In this document: in pieces, positions 44,319 to 53,322 of the stretch
Layout of the letters: each line of letters starts with the position of its first letter
Position numbering within the stretch: the first letter of the stretch is position 1
Source of the DNA: Candidatus Villigracilis propinquus
Lineage (GTDB): Bacteria > Chloroflexota > Anaerolineae > Anaerolineales > Villigracilaceae
Direction of reading: 5' to 3'
DNA length: 64,000 nt
Assembly (NCBI GenBank): GCA_016714565.1
Contig: JADKDM010000001.1
Coordinates: forward strand, 124,001-188,000
Translations under genes and position numbers: made by a program
Notes under the pieces: generated by a model
What the model saw: the letters and a program-made list of their open reading frames with translations, nothing else
The model's database searches: none
Told to the model about the DNA's origin: nothing

Positions 44319-44365
44319 AAGCTCCGGATTCTTTATCTCTAAATGGAGAAATGAACCCGGAGTTT
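44319..44365. terminator. Weak bidirectional terminator
   Basis: AAGCTCCGG...CCGGAGTTT arms with a long, partly paired loop (44319-44365) between the convergent beta-helix and OsmC genes. Confidence 0.55.
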
Positions 44366-44382
44366 GTTAACCTGCGCTTCGT

Positions 44383-44808
44383 CTATTCAATCAACAGACG
44401 CGCAGTCAATGTGATCGGCGTGCTTGCCAGCGCTGCGGAAACGGGACAGCCTTCCTTGGTTGCCGCAGCGATCTCCTGAAATTTTTCATCGCTGATGTCA
44501 GGCACAACAGCCTCAGTGAGTAGGTGGATCTTGGTTATACGGCTCTTGCCGTCTATTACCTCGAGTGTGACCTGAGCCTGAGTTTGTATCTGCTTGGGAG
44601 TGAAGCCATTCTTGCCAAGGCCGGAACTGAGCGCCATCGAAAAACACCCTGCGTGCGCCGCACCGAGCAATTCCTCGGGGTTGGTGCCTTGTCCATCTTC
44701 AAAACGGGACGACCAGGTATAAGCGCCTTCGTAGGTGCCGAACTTCATGGTTCCCTTACCTTCTTTCAAAGAACCAGTCCAAATTGCATCTGCATTTCTA
44801 GTTGCCAT
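44383..44808 (-). CDS. OsmC/Ohr-family peroxiredoxin-like protein
   Basis: 141 residues from the ATG at 44808 (AAAGGAG upstream). The two redox cysteines, in GAAHAGCFSMA (helix) and KEGCPVSAAL, are spaced as in OsmC. The N-terminal TWSSRFEDGQGTNPEE segment is also typical. Reduces organic hydroperoxides, giving stress protection. Formerly next to the E2 operon: a terminator and remnant of an E2 3' end lie directly upstream. Confidence 0.9.
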   Translation of the reverse strand: MATRNADAIWTGSLKEGKGTMKFGTYEGAYTWSSRFEDGQGTNPEELLGAAHAGCFSMALSSGLGKNGFTPKQIQTQAQVTLEVIDGKSRITKIHLLTEAVVPDISDEKFQEIAAATKEGCPVSAALASTPITLTARLLIE

Positions 44809-44841
44809 TTTTTTATTTCTCCTTTCTACAAATAAAAGTTG

Positions 44842-44873
44842 AAAAACTCCGAACCGCATTAGACTCGGAGTTT
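44842..44873 (-). terminator. Terminator belonging to the E2 remnant
   Basis: AAACTCCGA pairs with TCGGAGTTT over an 11-nt loop. A similar hairpin follows the intact E2 gene at 46459-46494, so both tail and terminator are duplicated. Confidence 0.6.
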
Positions 44874-44878
44874 ATATT

Positions 44879-44993
44879 TTACACCAGCATTCTAACAGGA
44901 TTTTCCAGGAGGTCTGCTAGTGTTGCACGCTTCGCGCTGTGCGGCTTCGGCTCCGTCGCTGACTCGGTGGGTAACGGAGATGGTGACTTTCAT
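44879..44993 (-). pseudogene. Remnant: 3' end of a dihydrolipoamide acyltransferase (E2) gene
   Basis: The 113 nt match the last ~110 nt of the E2 gene (46502-46610). It reads MKVTISVTHRVSDGAEAAQ, then after a frame change ATLADLLENPVRMLV and stop: the E2 C-terminus with the HRVSDG catalytic motif. It differs from the intact copy by several substitutions and a ~4-nt insertion near the middle. Same orientation as the E2 gene. It separates OsmC from the Crp gene. It is a piece of a diverged homologous E2 gene. Confidence 0.75.
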
Positions 44994-45057
44994 ATATCGA
45001 TTTAGATTGATGACGGTTCTGAACAGGATGTTCAGGGTAAGGTAGAATCTGATTACT

Positions 45058-45669
45058 ATGTACACTCAGGAACAAAAATTCCTAATTGCATTTTTACGAT
45101 CCATCACAGATATGCCAAACGCAGAAGTTGAAAAGGTGTTGGGTGTTTTCCGCGTATCCAAACTACAGAAGAATCGATTCCTGGTAAGCGCGGGTGAAGT
45201 CCCAACCACGCTGGCTTTTGTAGTTTCAGGAATCCTGCGACTGTACTATATTTCAGATTCTGGTTTTGAATTTACCAAATCCTTCTGTGTGAAGGGAGAC
45301 ATGGTAGCTGCCTATACCGCGCTCCTCAACAACGAGCCGTCAAAACTTTTTATTCAGACACTTGAAGACTCCCAGTTGTTGACTGCAAATTACGAAGAAT
45401 ACCGGGCAGTTACAGCCGAATCTTCTTGCTGGCAAAAAGTAAATCAAAATATCGCGGAACGGTTATTCATGAAGAAAGAGAAGCGGGAAAGCTCTTTGCT
45501 TCTTGATGACGCTCAAACTCGTTACATAAAATTTAGAAATGAATATCCAGGTCTGGAGAGTCGGATTAAGCAGCATCTGATAGCGTCCTATCTGGGAATT
45601 ACGCCTGTTACGTTAAGTCGAATTCGAGCCAGGCTGCGGAAACCCTTATCCTATGATAATGAGGATTAA
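45058..45669 (+). CDS. Crp/Fnr-family transcription regulator
   Basis: 203 residues. Cyclic-nucleotide-binding-type beta barrel (about 25-115, with TLAFVVSGILRLYYIS) followed by a long helix and a helix-turn-helix at about 170-195 (LIASYLGITPVTLSRIRARL). The cAMP-binding RxS motif is not evident, so the ligand is unknown. It is one step from an SDR gene (TTG start about 50 nt after its stop) and likely controls that pair. Both appear to be cargo between two E2 3' ends. Confidence 0.85.
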   Translation: MYTQEQKFLIAFLRSITDMPNAEVEKVLGVFRVSKLQKNRFLVSAGEVPTTLAFVVSGILRLYYISDSGFEFTKSFCVKGDMVAAYTALLNNEPSKLFIQTLEDSQLLTANYEEYRAVTAESSCWQKVNQNIAERLFMKKEKRESSLLLDDAQTRYIKFRNEYPGLESRIKQHLIASYLGITPVTLSRIRARLRKPLSYDNED

Positions 45670-45719
45670 AAAGGAGAATGGTATTCTCCAGGAGAACAAA
45701 TCAATCTCTTGGAGAAAAA

Positions 45720-46445
45720 TTGAATACTTCAAACAATACTGTACTAATAACTGGAGGGACATCAGGCATAGGTTTGGCACTTGCCAAAAAATTTCTGAGC
45801 AAGGATAACTGTGTAATTGTCACAGGGCGAGATCAAGAAAAACTTGCGCGAGTACAGGCGGATTTCCCAAAGATCATTACGTACACGGCGGATATGAGTC
45901 GTTTTGAGGATGTCGAACAGTTGGCGGGTCGGTTTACAGATACAAATATTTTGATTAATAATGCGGGAGTGCAATACAACTATGATTTCGCCGACCCGAC
46001 TATTTCAATGGATTACGTCAAAAAAGAATTGCAAACCAATTTGGTTGGGCCGCTTCTATTGATTAGATTGATGCTCCCGCATCTTGTGACAAAACAAACG
46101 GCGGCGATTGTAAACGTCTCGTCGGGTCTGGGGATCGTTCCAAAACAAAGCGCCCCTGTCTATTGTGGAAGCAAGGCCGGACTTCATTTGTTTACCAAAT
46201 CCCTGCGCTGGCAACTTGAAGATTCGCGTATTAAAGTTTTTGAAATCATTCCCCCGATTGTGGAAACAGCCATGACACAAGGACGAGGAAAGGGGAAGAT
46301 TTCCCCTGAAATATTAGTTGAAGAATTCTGGAGCGGTTTTCAAAATGACAAATATGAGATGGCGATTGGGAGAACGAAACTACTTGTTTTCATTAATCGC
46401 TTCCTGCCCAAATTGGCAGATCGCATTATGCGTAATGGATTGTGA
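45720..46445 (+). CDS. Short-chain dehydrogenase/reductase
   Basis: 241 residues from a TTG at 45720 with GGAG 8 nt upstream; an ATG at 45678 is 1 nt from its best RBS and is less likely. Cofactor motif TGGTSGIGLAL (about 9-19), NNAG, then Tyr and Lys in YCGSKAG (catalytic YxxxK), Ser in VNVSSG. Members of the DltE-like group reduce small carbonyls with NAD(P)H. C-terminal KLLVFINRFLPKLADRI is a hydrophobic tail. Followed by the E2 terminator. Confidence 0.85.
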   Translation: MNTSNNTVLITGGTSGIGLALAKKFLSKDNCVIVTGRDQEKLARVQADFPKIITYTADMSRFEDVEQLAGRFTDTNILINNAGVQYNYDFADPTISMDYVKKELQTNLVGPLLLIRLMLPHLVTKQTAAIVNVSSGLGIVPKQSAPVYCGSKAGLHLFTKSLRWQLEDSRIKVFEIIPPIVETAMTQGRGKGKISPEILVEEFWSGFQNDKYEMAIGRTKLLVFINRFLPKLADRIMRNGL

Positions 46446-46458
46446 CTTGGAGATATAT

Positions 46459-46494
46459 AAAAACTTCCGAAGCCAAAATGACTTCGGAAGTTTT
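46459..46494. terminator. Bidirectional terminator (SDR and E2)
   Basis: AAACTTCCGAAG pairs with CTTCGGAAGTTT over a short loop. Serves the convergent SDR and E2 genes. Confidence 0.85.
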
Positions 46495-46499
46495 CTTTT

Positions 46500-47745
46500 T
46501 TACACCAGCATTCTGACAGGATTTTCAAGGAATCCCGCCAGCGCTTGCATGAACTGTGCCGCTTCGGCTCCGTCGCTGACTCGGTGATCAACCGAGATGG
46601 TGGCTTTCATGCGCCAGCCTGTTTTGATCTGTCCGTTTTCAACGACAGGAATTTCTCTGGCAGAACTGATCGCCAAAATTCCAGCCTCAGGCGGGTTGAC
46701 GATGGCGATGAATTCTTCGACATCGTACATGCCCAAATTGGAAGTGGAGAAGGTGGAACCATCCACATCCTCGGGCTTGACCTTTGCCTTCGCGGGCGCG
46801 GCCTGCCATGGCTTTGACTTCGCCCGAGATCTGGCGCAATGTCTTTTGATCGGTGTCTTTGACAACAACGGTCATCAATCCGCCGGGGACGGTGACTGCC
46901 ACGCCGACATTGACATGTCCGAACTGGATGATGTCTGTGCCTTTGAGGGTCGCGTTCAAGTTTGGGAATTGTCGCAGCGAGAGCGCCACGCCTTTGAGAA
47001 TAAAGTCATTGACCGATACTTTTTCATTATCGGGCAAATACGCATTGACCTGCTTGCGCATGTCCATCAACGCATCCATTTTGAATTCGTGGGTGACGTA
47101 GAAATGCGGGATGGTGGTCTTGGACTCGACCAGTCTGCGGCCGATGGCTTGGCGGAGTTTGGTGGTGGGGATGACTTTATCTTCGTGATTAGTGATTAGG
47201 GAATAGGAATTAGGAATTGGGGTGGCTGTCCTAGTCACTGATTCCTGATTACTAGTTCCTATTAATGCTTCAATATCCTTGCGGACAATGCGTCCACCGG
47301 GGCCAGTGCCTTTCACGTTGGACAAGTCCACTTTTTGGTCACGGGCAACTTTTTTGGCGAGCGGGCTGGCTTTCACAGAACCCGTTTCCAGCGGAGCAGA
47401 TGTTTGGGCAACAGGAGCAGTTGTCGGCGCGGATTGAGGCGCAGGCTTTTCATCCACAGACTTTTGACCTTCGACCTTTGACGGCGAAGCCGAGTCCACT
47501 TTTTCGCCCGCCTGTCCCACCACCGCGATCGGCGCATTGACAGGAACCATCGTGCCCTGATCGACGATGAGTTGCAGGATAACGCCGCTCGCAGAAGATT
47601 CAACTTCAACAGTGGCTTTGTCGGTTTCGATTTCGGCGAGCACGTCGCCTTTGTTGATGGTCTCGCCAACTTGTTTCACCCAGCGGACGAGCAAACCCTC
47701 GGCCATATCGAAGCCGAGCTTGGGCATGGAAATTGTTTCAGCCAT
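46500..47745 (-). CDS. Dihydrolipoamide acyltransferase (E2), frameshifted
   Basis: One base must be removed near 46783-46810 (extra base in a short A/T or G/C run) to join two frames; then 414 residues. Lipoyl domain with Lys43 in ETDKATVE; a peripheral-subunit-binding domain (125-162, ASPLAKKVARDQKV); and the acyltransferase core (from ~191) with the HRVSDGAEAA catalytic motif. It moves the acyl group to CoA in the pyruvate or branched-chain dehydrogenase complex. Two in-frame heptamer repeats fill linkers (47184-47265; 47458-47486). The start overlaps the E1beta stop. A remnant of a second E2 3' end is at 44879. Confidence 0.82.
47184..47265. repeat. Degenerate heptamer repeat in the E2 linker
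   Basis: Tandem units GTGATTA GTGATTA GGGAATA GGAATTA GGAATTG, then near-complementary units on the right, in frame between the binding and catalytic domains. Confidence 0.8.
47458..47486. repeat. Degenerate heptamer repeat in the E2 linker
   Basis: GACTTTT GACCTTC GACCTTT GACGGCG: four 7-nt units, in frame between the lipoyl and binding domains. Confidence 0.65.
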
Positions 47746-48719
47746 TATTTCAAAACCTCCTTTACCGCCGCGGTGATGTCGGCCACCTGCGGGAGCGCGG
47801 CTTGTTCGAGCGTGCGGTTGTAGGGGAGCGGCACTTCTTTTTGCGCCACGCGGATGATGGGCGCATCGACGTAATCAAATGCTTCTTCGTAAATGCGGCT
47901 GACGATCTCGGAGCCGACGCCGTAGGATTTCCATCCTTCTTCAACGACGACCGCGCGATTTGTTTTCTTGAACGATTCGATCACGGGTTCCATGTCGAGC
48001 GGGCGCAGGGTGCGCAGGTCAACGACTTCAACTTCAATGCCCTGTTTTGAAAGTTCATCTGCGGCTTTCATCGAAAGCTCAAGACCTTTGCAATACGTGA
48101 CGATGGTGACATCTTTGCCAGCGCGCTGCACTTTGGATTTTCCGATCGGGATGGTGTACTCGCCCTCAGGCACTTCGCCGCGGACTTGATACATGGTGGC
48201 GTGCTCGATGAAAAGGATCGGATCATTCGACCTGATAGCTGATTTCAAAAGACCCTTGGCATCTTCTGGCGTTCCAGGGCTGACGACTTTGAGGCCGGGG
48301 AAGTGCGCGAAGATGGCATCAGGAGTCTGCGAGTGTGTTGCGCCAAGCTGACGTCCGCCGCCGCCGACGGCACGAATGACCATCGGAAGGGTGAACTGTC
48401 CGCCGAACATGTAATGCAGTTTCGGCGCCTGATTGACGATGTAATCCATTGCAGAGAAACCAAAGTTGATGGTCATCAATTCTGCAACGGGACGTTGACC
48501 AACCATCGCTGCACCGATCGCGCCGCCGATGATTGCGTTTTCAGCGATGGGTGTATCTTTGACGCGCATCGCGCCGTATTTGTCGTAAAAACCTTTGGTC
48601 ACGGCATATGTGCCGCCCCAAACGCCGACCTCTTCGCCCATGATAAATACCTTGGGGTCGCGGTCCATTTCTTCCATAAGAGCTTGCGAGATCGCCTCGC
48701 GCATTGTGATTTTTGCCAT
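47745..48719 (-). CDS. 2-oxoacid dehydrogenase E1 component, beta subunit
   Basis: 324 residues. The usual beta-subunit of pyruvate or branched-chain 2-oxoacid dehydrogenase: MITMREAISQAL-like start, GEEVGVWGGTYAVTKGF, FGFSAMDYIVNQAPK, HSQTPDAIFAHFPGLKVV (substrate channel) and PFKKTNRAVVVEEGWKSYG. It pairs with the alpha subunit upstream and with E2 downstream (TAATG overlap). A heptamer repeat lies in the E1alpha-E1beta gap. Confidence 0.92.
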   Translation of the reverse strand: MAKITMREAISQALMEEMDRDPKVFIMGEEVGVWGGTYAVTKGFYDKYGAMRVKDTPIAENAIIGGAIGAAMVGQRPVAELMTINFGFSAMDYIVNQAPKLHYMFGGQFTLPMVIRAVGGGGRQLGATHSQTPDAIFAHFPGLKVVSPGTPEDAKGLLKSAIRSNDPILFIEHATMYQVRGEVPEGEYTIPIGKSKVQRAGKDVTIVTYCKGLELSMKAADELSKQGIEVEVVDLRTLRPLDMEPVIESFKKTNRAVVVEEGWKSYGVGSEIVSRIYEEAFDYVDAPIIRVAQKEVPLPYNRTLEQAALPQVADITAAVKEVLK

Positions 48720-48727
48720 GTGTAATT

Positions 48728-48808
48728 CCTCGTGAATCGGGAGTTGGGAATTGGGAGTCGTGATTCGGACGCAAAGCCCGATTTCCGATTCCCAATTATC
48801 GATTCCCG
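48728..48808. repeat. Degenerate heptamer repeat filling the E1alpha-E1beta intergenic gap
   Basis: GAATCGG GAGTTGG GAATTGG GAGTCGT GATTCGG and then the approximate reverse complement, giving a foldable 80-nt element between the two genes. Confidence 0.8.
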
Positions 48809-49765
48809 TTAGTCCGCGTAAATATCCGAATACAATTCTTCCGCCGCAGGTTCAGGGGAAGCTTCAGCGAATTCAACCGCCTTCACAACTTCCTCTTCCA
48901 CGCGCGCTTCGATCTCGTCCAAGCTCTTGCGTGTAGCGACCTTCTTGTCCAATAGGTATTTATTGAAAATACCAATGGGATCGTTCTCCTGCCACTTCTT
49001 CACTTCCTCCGCTTTGCGGTAGCGTTCGGGGTCGCCCATGGAATGTCCACGGAAGCGGTAGGTGTCGATCTCGAGCAGATAGGGCTGGCCTTCCTTACGG
49101 ATGAAGTCCATGGCTTCTTTTGAAGCCTCATAGACCTTGTTCACATCCATGCCATCCACCTGGCCATTTTTCATGCCATAGCCTTCGGCCTTCTGGCGGA
49201 TTTCGGTCACAGCCGAAGCGCGATCCACTGAGGTGCCCATGCCGTACTGGTTGTTTTCGCAAACCCATAACACGCGCAGTCCCCAGGTCTTGGCAAGGTT
49301 CAACGCCTCATGGAAATATCCGATATTGGTTGCACCATCACCGAACATGCAGATTGTGATGTTGTCATTGCCAGCGTACTGGTCGCCGAGCGCGAAGCCA
49401 GAGGCAATGGGGAGGTGACCGCCCACGATGGCATGTCCGCCCCACATATTCTTGGAAGTATCTGCCATGTGCATGGAACCGCCCTTGCCCTTCGACATGC
49501 CCGTTGCCTTGCCGAGCAATTCCGCCATCACTTCATTGGCAGAAATGCCGCAGTTCAACGCCACACCGTGGTCACGATAGGCTGTGATCACACGGTCACG
49601 CGGCTCACGGGCCGCGATCAATCCAGTCGAAACAGCTTCCTGCCCAATATAAAGGTGCATGAAACCGCCGATCTTACCCGCCTGGTACAGCTCAGCACCG
49701 CGTTCTTCCACACGGCGGATCAATACCATCTGGTAATAAAGGTCTAACAATTGTTCTTTCTTCAT
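48809..49765 (-). CDS. 2-oxoacid dehydrogenase E1 component, alpha subunit
   Basis: 318 residues from the ATG at 49765 (GGAG upstream). GDGATNIGYFHEALNLAKTW (about 142-161) is the TPP-binding motif, with HLYIGQEAVSTG and GHAIVGGHLP before it and the phosphorylation-loop-like RFRGHSMGDPERYR. It decarboxylates a 2-oxoacid and transfers the acyl group to E2. The operon E1alpha-E1beta-E2 lacks its own E3 here. Acidic C-terminal tail. Confidence 0.92.
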   Translation of the reverse strand: MKKEQLLDLYYQMVLIRRVEERGAELYQAGKIGGFMHLYIGQEAVSTGLIAAREPRDRVITAYRDHGVALNCGISANEVMAELLGKATGMSKGKGGSMHMADTSKNMWGGHAIVGGHLPIASGFALGDQYAGNDNITICMFGDGATNIGYFHEALNLAKTWGLRVLWVCENNQYGMGTSVDRASAVTEIRQKAEGYGMKNGQVDGMDVNKVYEASKEAMDFIRKEGQPYLLEIDTYRFRGHSMGDPERYRKAEEVKKWQENDPIGIFNKYLLDKKVATRKSLDEIEARVEEEVVKAVEFAEASPEPAAEELYSDIYAD

Positions 49766-50171
49766 TATGTTGGTAACTCCAATAAGATGTTTCGTACGCT
49801 TGCGCAATACGTTATTTAGTTAATACTGGAAAAAACAACCCCAAAAGTCTTTTTGCGTTGTGATTCCCGGGAACCGAATCGGGGATTATATCAGAGAAAA
49901 AACATCCAAATTCAGCCTGAGAGGTTTTGCAAGCCAAGATTATCGCAGATTGAATGCGGATGGCCTTGTCATGGGCAATTTTGCTCTCTGGGAAGACACA
50001 TGGGTTTTTTATTGATAGTGAATAAAACTTCAAACCTCCCCCAAGTGGACTAGGCATGAATCGTCTGGTTGGGGGAGGTAAATGTAGGATTTATGTACTA
50101 CTATAAATAAAGATTTTGTTTGCCAGAAGAAATCGTCTAAAAACCCCATTTATTATCCCAAGGAGAATGTC
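49766..50171. other. Intergenic region with inverted repeat
   Basis: About 400 nt with the dehydrogenase leader and promoter candidate on one side. An 11-bp perfect stem (ACCTCCCCCAA / TTGGGGGAGGT, 50034-50079) with a long loop lies before the small membrane protein gene; it has no T tail, so it may be regulatory rather than a terminator. Confidence 0.45.
49885..49893 (-). promoter_or_regulatory. Extended -10 promoter candidate for the dehydrogenase operon
   Basis: On the minus strand TGATATAAT (TGn + TATAAT) lies about 120 nt before the E1alpha start; no good -35 is present, as is usual for extended -10 promoters. Confidence 0.4.
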
Positions 50172-50348
50172 GTGAATCTTAAACTTACCCCGCCCAAAGA
50201 AATTACTTTTTGGATCGCTGTCGCCTTAGGCTTGCTTGGCCTATTCAGCTTCCTCGGTGTTTTTACTCTGCTCCCGATCGAAGCCTTCTGGCTTTTATTT
50301 ATTGGCTTCGCACTTTTGGTTGTCGCCCTTTTGGTGAAAGGTTTGTAA
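50172..50348 (+). CDS. Small two-TM membrane protein (58 aa)
   Basis: GTG at 50172 preceded by AAGGAGAATGTC; 58 codons. Two hydrophobic helices (about 13-33 and 38-55) around TLLPIEAF. No known family, but good start signal and composition and a perfect terminator directly after it make it credible. Confidence 0.65.
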   Translation: MNLKLTPPKEITFWIAVALGLLGLFSFLGVFTLLPIEAFWLLFIGFALLVVALLVKGL

Positions 50349-50362
50349 AAATTATCTACTGA

Positions 50363-50408
50363 CCATTACACAAAATCCCCGCATTTCTGCGGGGATTTTG
50401 TGTAATGG
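50363..50408. terminator. Long perfect palindromic terminator
   Basis: CCATTACACAAAATCCCCGCA with its exact complement on the right, loop TTTC: about 20 bp. Shared by the small membrane gene and the convergent lipoprotein gene. Confidence 0.85.
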
Positions 50409-50417
50409 TTCGTTCTA

Positions 50418-51134
50418 TTATTTGCAGGCTGGCACAAGTTGAGCCGCTCGCTGCGAGGCGCCGTTTTCATTGAGAGCTTCTATTTCATAGGAAAGGTTCC
50501 TATTCAACGGCGCAAAGTTATCCTGATGTGTAAATTTGCTGGCCTTCACTTCGGCGATCAACTCGCCATCGCGATAAATACGAAAGCCGATCTCACCCGG
50601 GCCGCCGCTTATCCATTTCATCGCAACGGTGAATTTTTTATTGCCAGGCTGGCAGGATTGATTTGTAATATAAAAACCTCCCGGAGGATTTGGCAATAGC
50701 CCGCCTTCCTTCACTTCCACGCCGCTAAAGTCGGTATTTTCATCCGCGTTTTCATTGAAGATCCAGCACTCTCTGCCCGTGGCATTTACTACCTGCCACC
50801 AGGTACTTTCAGCATCGCGGCCGGTGACTTGAAAAACTTTGCCCGATACGATCTGATCTACAATGCTGTAAAAAGTGCTGGGTCCCTTGCGGCAATTGGA
50901 ATTTTTTGTCAGCGTGATCTCCGCAGGGATGGAGGGTGTTTCGGTGGGAGGGATTGGCGTGTCAATTGGCGCAACGGTGGCTGTGTTCTCAACCACCACA
51001 ACTACGGGAGCAACGGTGTTTGTCGGTAGGGCGGGCGCAGGCTCGGAAGGCGGCGTGGAGTTGGTGCCTGGTAAATTGCATGCCAGCATCGCAAGGATCA
51101 AAACAAGAACAGTAAATGAAATCTTTCTTTTCAT
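50418..51134 (-). CDS. Lipoprotein with bacterial SH3 domain
   Basis: 238 residues. Lipobox LAMLAC (Cys19), then a Thr/Pro/Ala/Val linker to about 70, an SH3-like domain (ITLTKNSNCRKGPSTFYSIV... WWQVVNATGRECWIF, about 73-125) and a C-terminal Fn3-like domain (FTVAMKWISGGPGEIGFRIYRDG). Exported and lipid-anchored; the SH3 may bind cell wall peptides or glycans. No enzyme motif. Confidence 0.85.
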   Translation of the reverse strand: MKRKISFTVLVLILAMLACNLPGTNSTPPSEPAPALPTNTVAPVVVVVENTATVAPIDTPIPPTETPSIPAEITLTKNSNCRKGPSTFYSIVDQIVSGKVFQVTGRDAESTWWQVVNATGRECWIFNENADENTDFSGVEVKEGGLLPNPPGGFYITNQSCQPGNKKFTVAMKWISGGPGEIGFRIYRDGELIAEVKASKFTHQDNFAPLNRNLSYEIEALNENGASQRAAQLVPACK

Positions 51135-51203
51135 AATTTTCTCCTCCGATGGTTGGTGAACTTTGCCGGATTATATCCCTATTATTTAATGTAAAATAGA
51201 AGC

Positions 51204-52334
51204 ATGGATTGGTTATCAGGTTCAAAGCAGGGGCAGGTAAAAAAACTCATCACCCAACTTGCGGATTCGGCTAAACGTGACCAGGCCGCGCGCGAATTGA
51301 TCGGGATGGGGGCGGATGCAGTGTCTCCATTGATCGACGCGCTTCAGACTCAAGACTTGAACCTGATCCTGACCTATCAACATATCCTCGCCCGAATCCC
51401 CTCCGCTTCGCCCCTCCTGATAAAGTCTCTTTCAACGGCACATCCCGTCGTCCGTGCGCGTGCGGTGGAAGTATTTTCCATCAGCAAGGATAAGAGCGCC
51501 ATCCCTGCCTTGCTTGAAGCCATAAAAGGCGAGTTCTTCACTGTGCGTTCCCGCGCCGCATTGGCATTGAGTACCATCGGCGATGCGCATGTGATTCCTG
51601 CTTTATTCCCCCTGCTCAAAGATAACGATGCCGAAGTCCGCATTGCGGCTTGCGTTGCCATCGGAAAATTCCGCGACCCCACTACCTTTGACGAGATCAC
51701 AAATGTTTTGCTCGACGACCCCAAAATAGAAGTGCGTCAGGCGGCTGCAAAGGTGTTGGGCGAAACCAAACACCCCGCCGCGATTCCATTTTTGATGGAA
51801 GCCTTGCATGATTCGTTTTGGTGGTACGAAAAAGAACAGTCAGCCCGGGTATTGTTGACTGCCATCGAAAACATGGGGCAGGCAATCGTTGACTCATTGA
51901 TCGACGCATTGGCAGACCGGGAAGTAACTGTCCGCAAGTATGCAGCGATGGTGCTGGGAAATCTAAAGGATGTCCGCGCGATCGAAGAGTTGGGCATGGC
52001 AGTCTACGACTTGAACCACGAAGTGAGTCAGGCCGCAGCGGAGGCACTTGCCAAGTTTGGCGCACCAGCCGTCAGCTTGCTGAGTGAGGCGCTGCGTCAT
52101 CCCGAGGCCACCGTGCGCGAGCATGCAGTCATGGGGTTGGCAAAAATTCTGGATGCCCGCGTCGTTCCGTTGTTGATCGAAATGCTGCGTGACCCTGACC
52201 GGGTTGTAAAGAAGCAGGCGATTTTGTCATTGGTGGAATTAAAAGACCCGCGTGCAGGCGCGCCGCTTCGGGAAATTGCAAACGACCGTGCCGACCGCGA
52301 GCTTTCGATGTTGGTGAAGCAGTTGATCGGGTAG
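51204..52334 (+). CDS. HEAT-repeat protein
   Basis: 376 residues of tandem ~31-residue HEAT/PBS-lyase-like repeats (for example RSRAALALSTIGDAHVIPALF, VRIAACVAIGKFRD, VRQAAAKVLGETKHPAAIPFL). At least nine helical pairs can be seen. No other domain, so it is a protein-interaction scaffold; the partner is unknown. Divergent from the lipoprotein gene. Confidence 0.88.
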   Translation: MDWLSGSKQGQVKKLITQLADSAKRDQAARELIGMGADAVSPLIDALQTQDLNLILTYQHILARIPSASPLLIKSLSTAHPVVRARAVEVFSISKDKSAIPALLEAIKGEFFTVRSRAALALSTIGDAHVIPALFPLLKDNDAEVRIAACVAIGKFRDPTTFDEITNVLLDDPKIEVRQAAAKVLGETKHPAAIPFLMEALHDSFWWYEKEQSARVLLTAIENMGQAIVDSLIDALADREVTVRKYAAMVLGNLKDVRAIEELGMAVYDLNHEVSQAAAEALAKFGAPAVSLLSEALRHPEATVREHAVMGLAKILDARVVPLLIEMLRDPDRVVKKQAILSLVELKDPRAGAPLREIANDRADRELSMLVKQLIG

Positions 52335-52345
52335 AGTTTGTTCGA

Positions 52346-53260
52346 CTACAGTTGAAGATATTTCGAAATGGCGGGGGCGATCTCTGAAAGCTGTGTGATC
52401 CCAGTAAAATCATGGCGCGTATTTGAATTCCCAAAAACGATCAGCGGGACTTTAGCTGCCGTGTGTTTACGGGTGGATAGATCTTCCATATTTCCATGAT
52501 CGGACGTGAGCACGATCAGACCTTCTTCGGCCTGCCAAGTTTCGAGCAGCCCTTTCAACACTGAATCAAAAGTCTCCATCTGGCGAATTGCCCAAGGCAT
52601 ATCCTGTTTGTGGCCTGCGTAATCGCTGGCCCAATATTCAAAGAAAGAGAAGTCGTATTGGCTGGCGAGCTTGCCAAGTTTTTTGCCCGCAACTTCGGCT
52701 TCGTATGTGGGGGCATCGGGGAAGCCGAGAAATTCATGCCAGCCTTCGCCGGTGAAATCTGCGGAGAGGGCTTTGCCTTCGTAATAATCTTTATCAGTAA
52801 AAAGGGGGATGCCCGCATTTGTCAGCGCGAGCGGGATGGACGAATATAGCCGCTTGCCTGAGTCGATCCCGTCAAAGTAGCGCGGGGGGTAGGCGTTCAG
52901 CAAGGCGGTTTTTTTTCCAGCTTTGACAATTTTGGAAAACAACGTCCCGCCATCGAGATATTGTGCCACCTCGGGGTTCGGCTTGGGGCCGTAGTGATAG
53001 CCCAACTCCGCAGGGATGTTGATGCCCGTCAGCAGAACAGCCTGTCCCGTTGCGGATTGGGGCAAGCCTTTTACGCCGAGGTTGGGGTCGGCTGCCATCA
53101 GTGAAAGATGTTCGTTTTCAAAAGGCGCGGCACTGCCCGTCAGTTTTTTGCCGCCGAGCAAAGATTCCAAATGCGGCATGTTTGCGCGCACAAAGGGATT
53201 TGTCTCAGGGTTGTCTGTGCCGAGGCCGATGCCGTCTAAAAAGAGGAAGAGGAGTTTCAT
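52346..53260 (-). CDS. Alkaline phosphatase-superfamily metalloenzyme
   Basis: 304 residues. LFLFLDGIGLGTDNPETNPF at the start and VLTSDHGNMEDL at about 250 are the metal-ligand regions of the alkaline phosphatase / phosphoglycerate mutase-like superfamily. ALLNAYPPRYFDGIDSGKR and FFEYWASDYAGHKQD also fit. It acts on a phosphate or sulfate ester; substrate unknown. 11 nt separate its stop from the convergent HEAT gene. Confidence 0.78.
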   Translation of the reverse strand: MKLLFLFLDGIGLGTDNPETNPFVRANMPHLESLLGGKKLTGSAAPFENEHLSLMAADPNLGVKGLPQSATGQAVLLTGINIPAELGYHYGPKPNPEVAQYLDGGTLFSKIVKAGKKTALLNAYPPRYFDGIDSGKRLYSSIPLALTNAGIPLFTDKDYYEGKALSADFTGEGWHEFLGFPDAPTYEAEVAGKKLGKLASQYDFSFFEYWASDYAGHKQDMPWAIRQMETFDSVLKGLLETWQAEEGLIVLTSDHGNMEDLSTRKHTAAKVPLIVFGNSNTRHDFTGITQLSEIAPAISKYLQL

Positions 53261-53262
53261 AG

Positions 53263-53322
53263 ATTACCAGTAATCAGTTTTCAGTGATCAGTTATAAAGA
53301 TGTGGTATACGTGTTTACCTGT
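53263..53322. repeat. Degenerate heptamer repeat in an intergenic gap
   Basis: AGTAATC AGTTTTC AGTGATC AGTTATA: four 7-nt units just upstream of the phosphatase-family gene, followed by a TTTACC-rich stretch. Confidence 0.7.
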
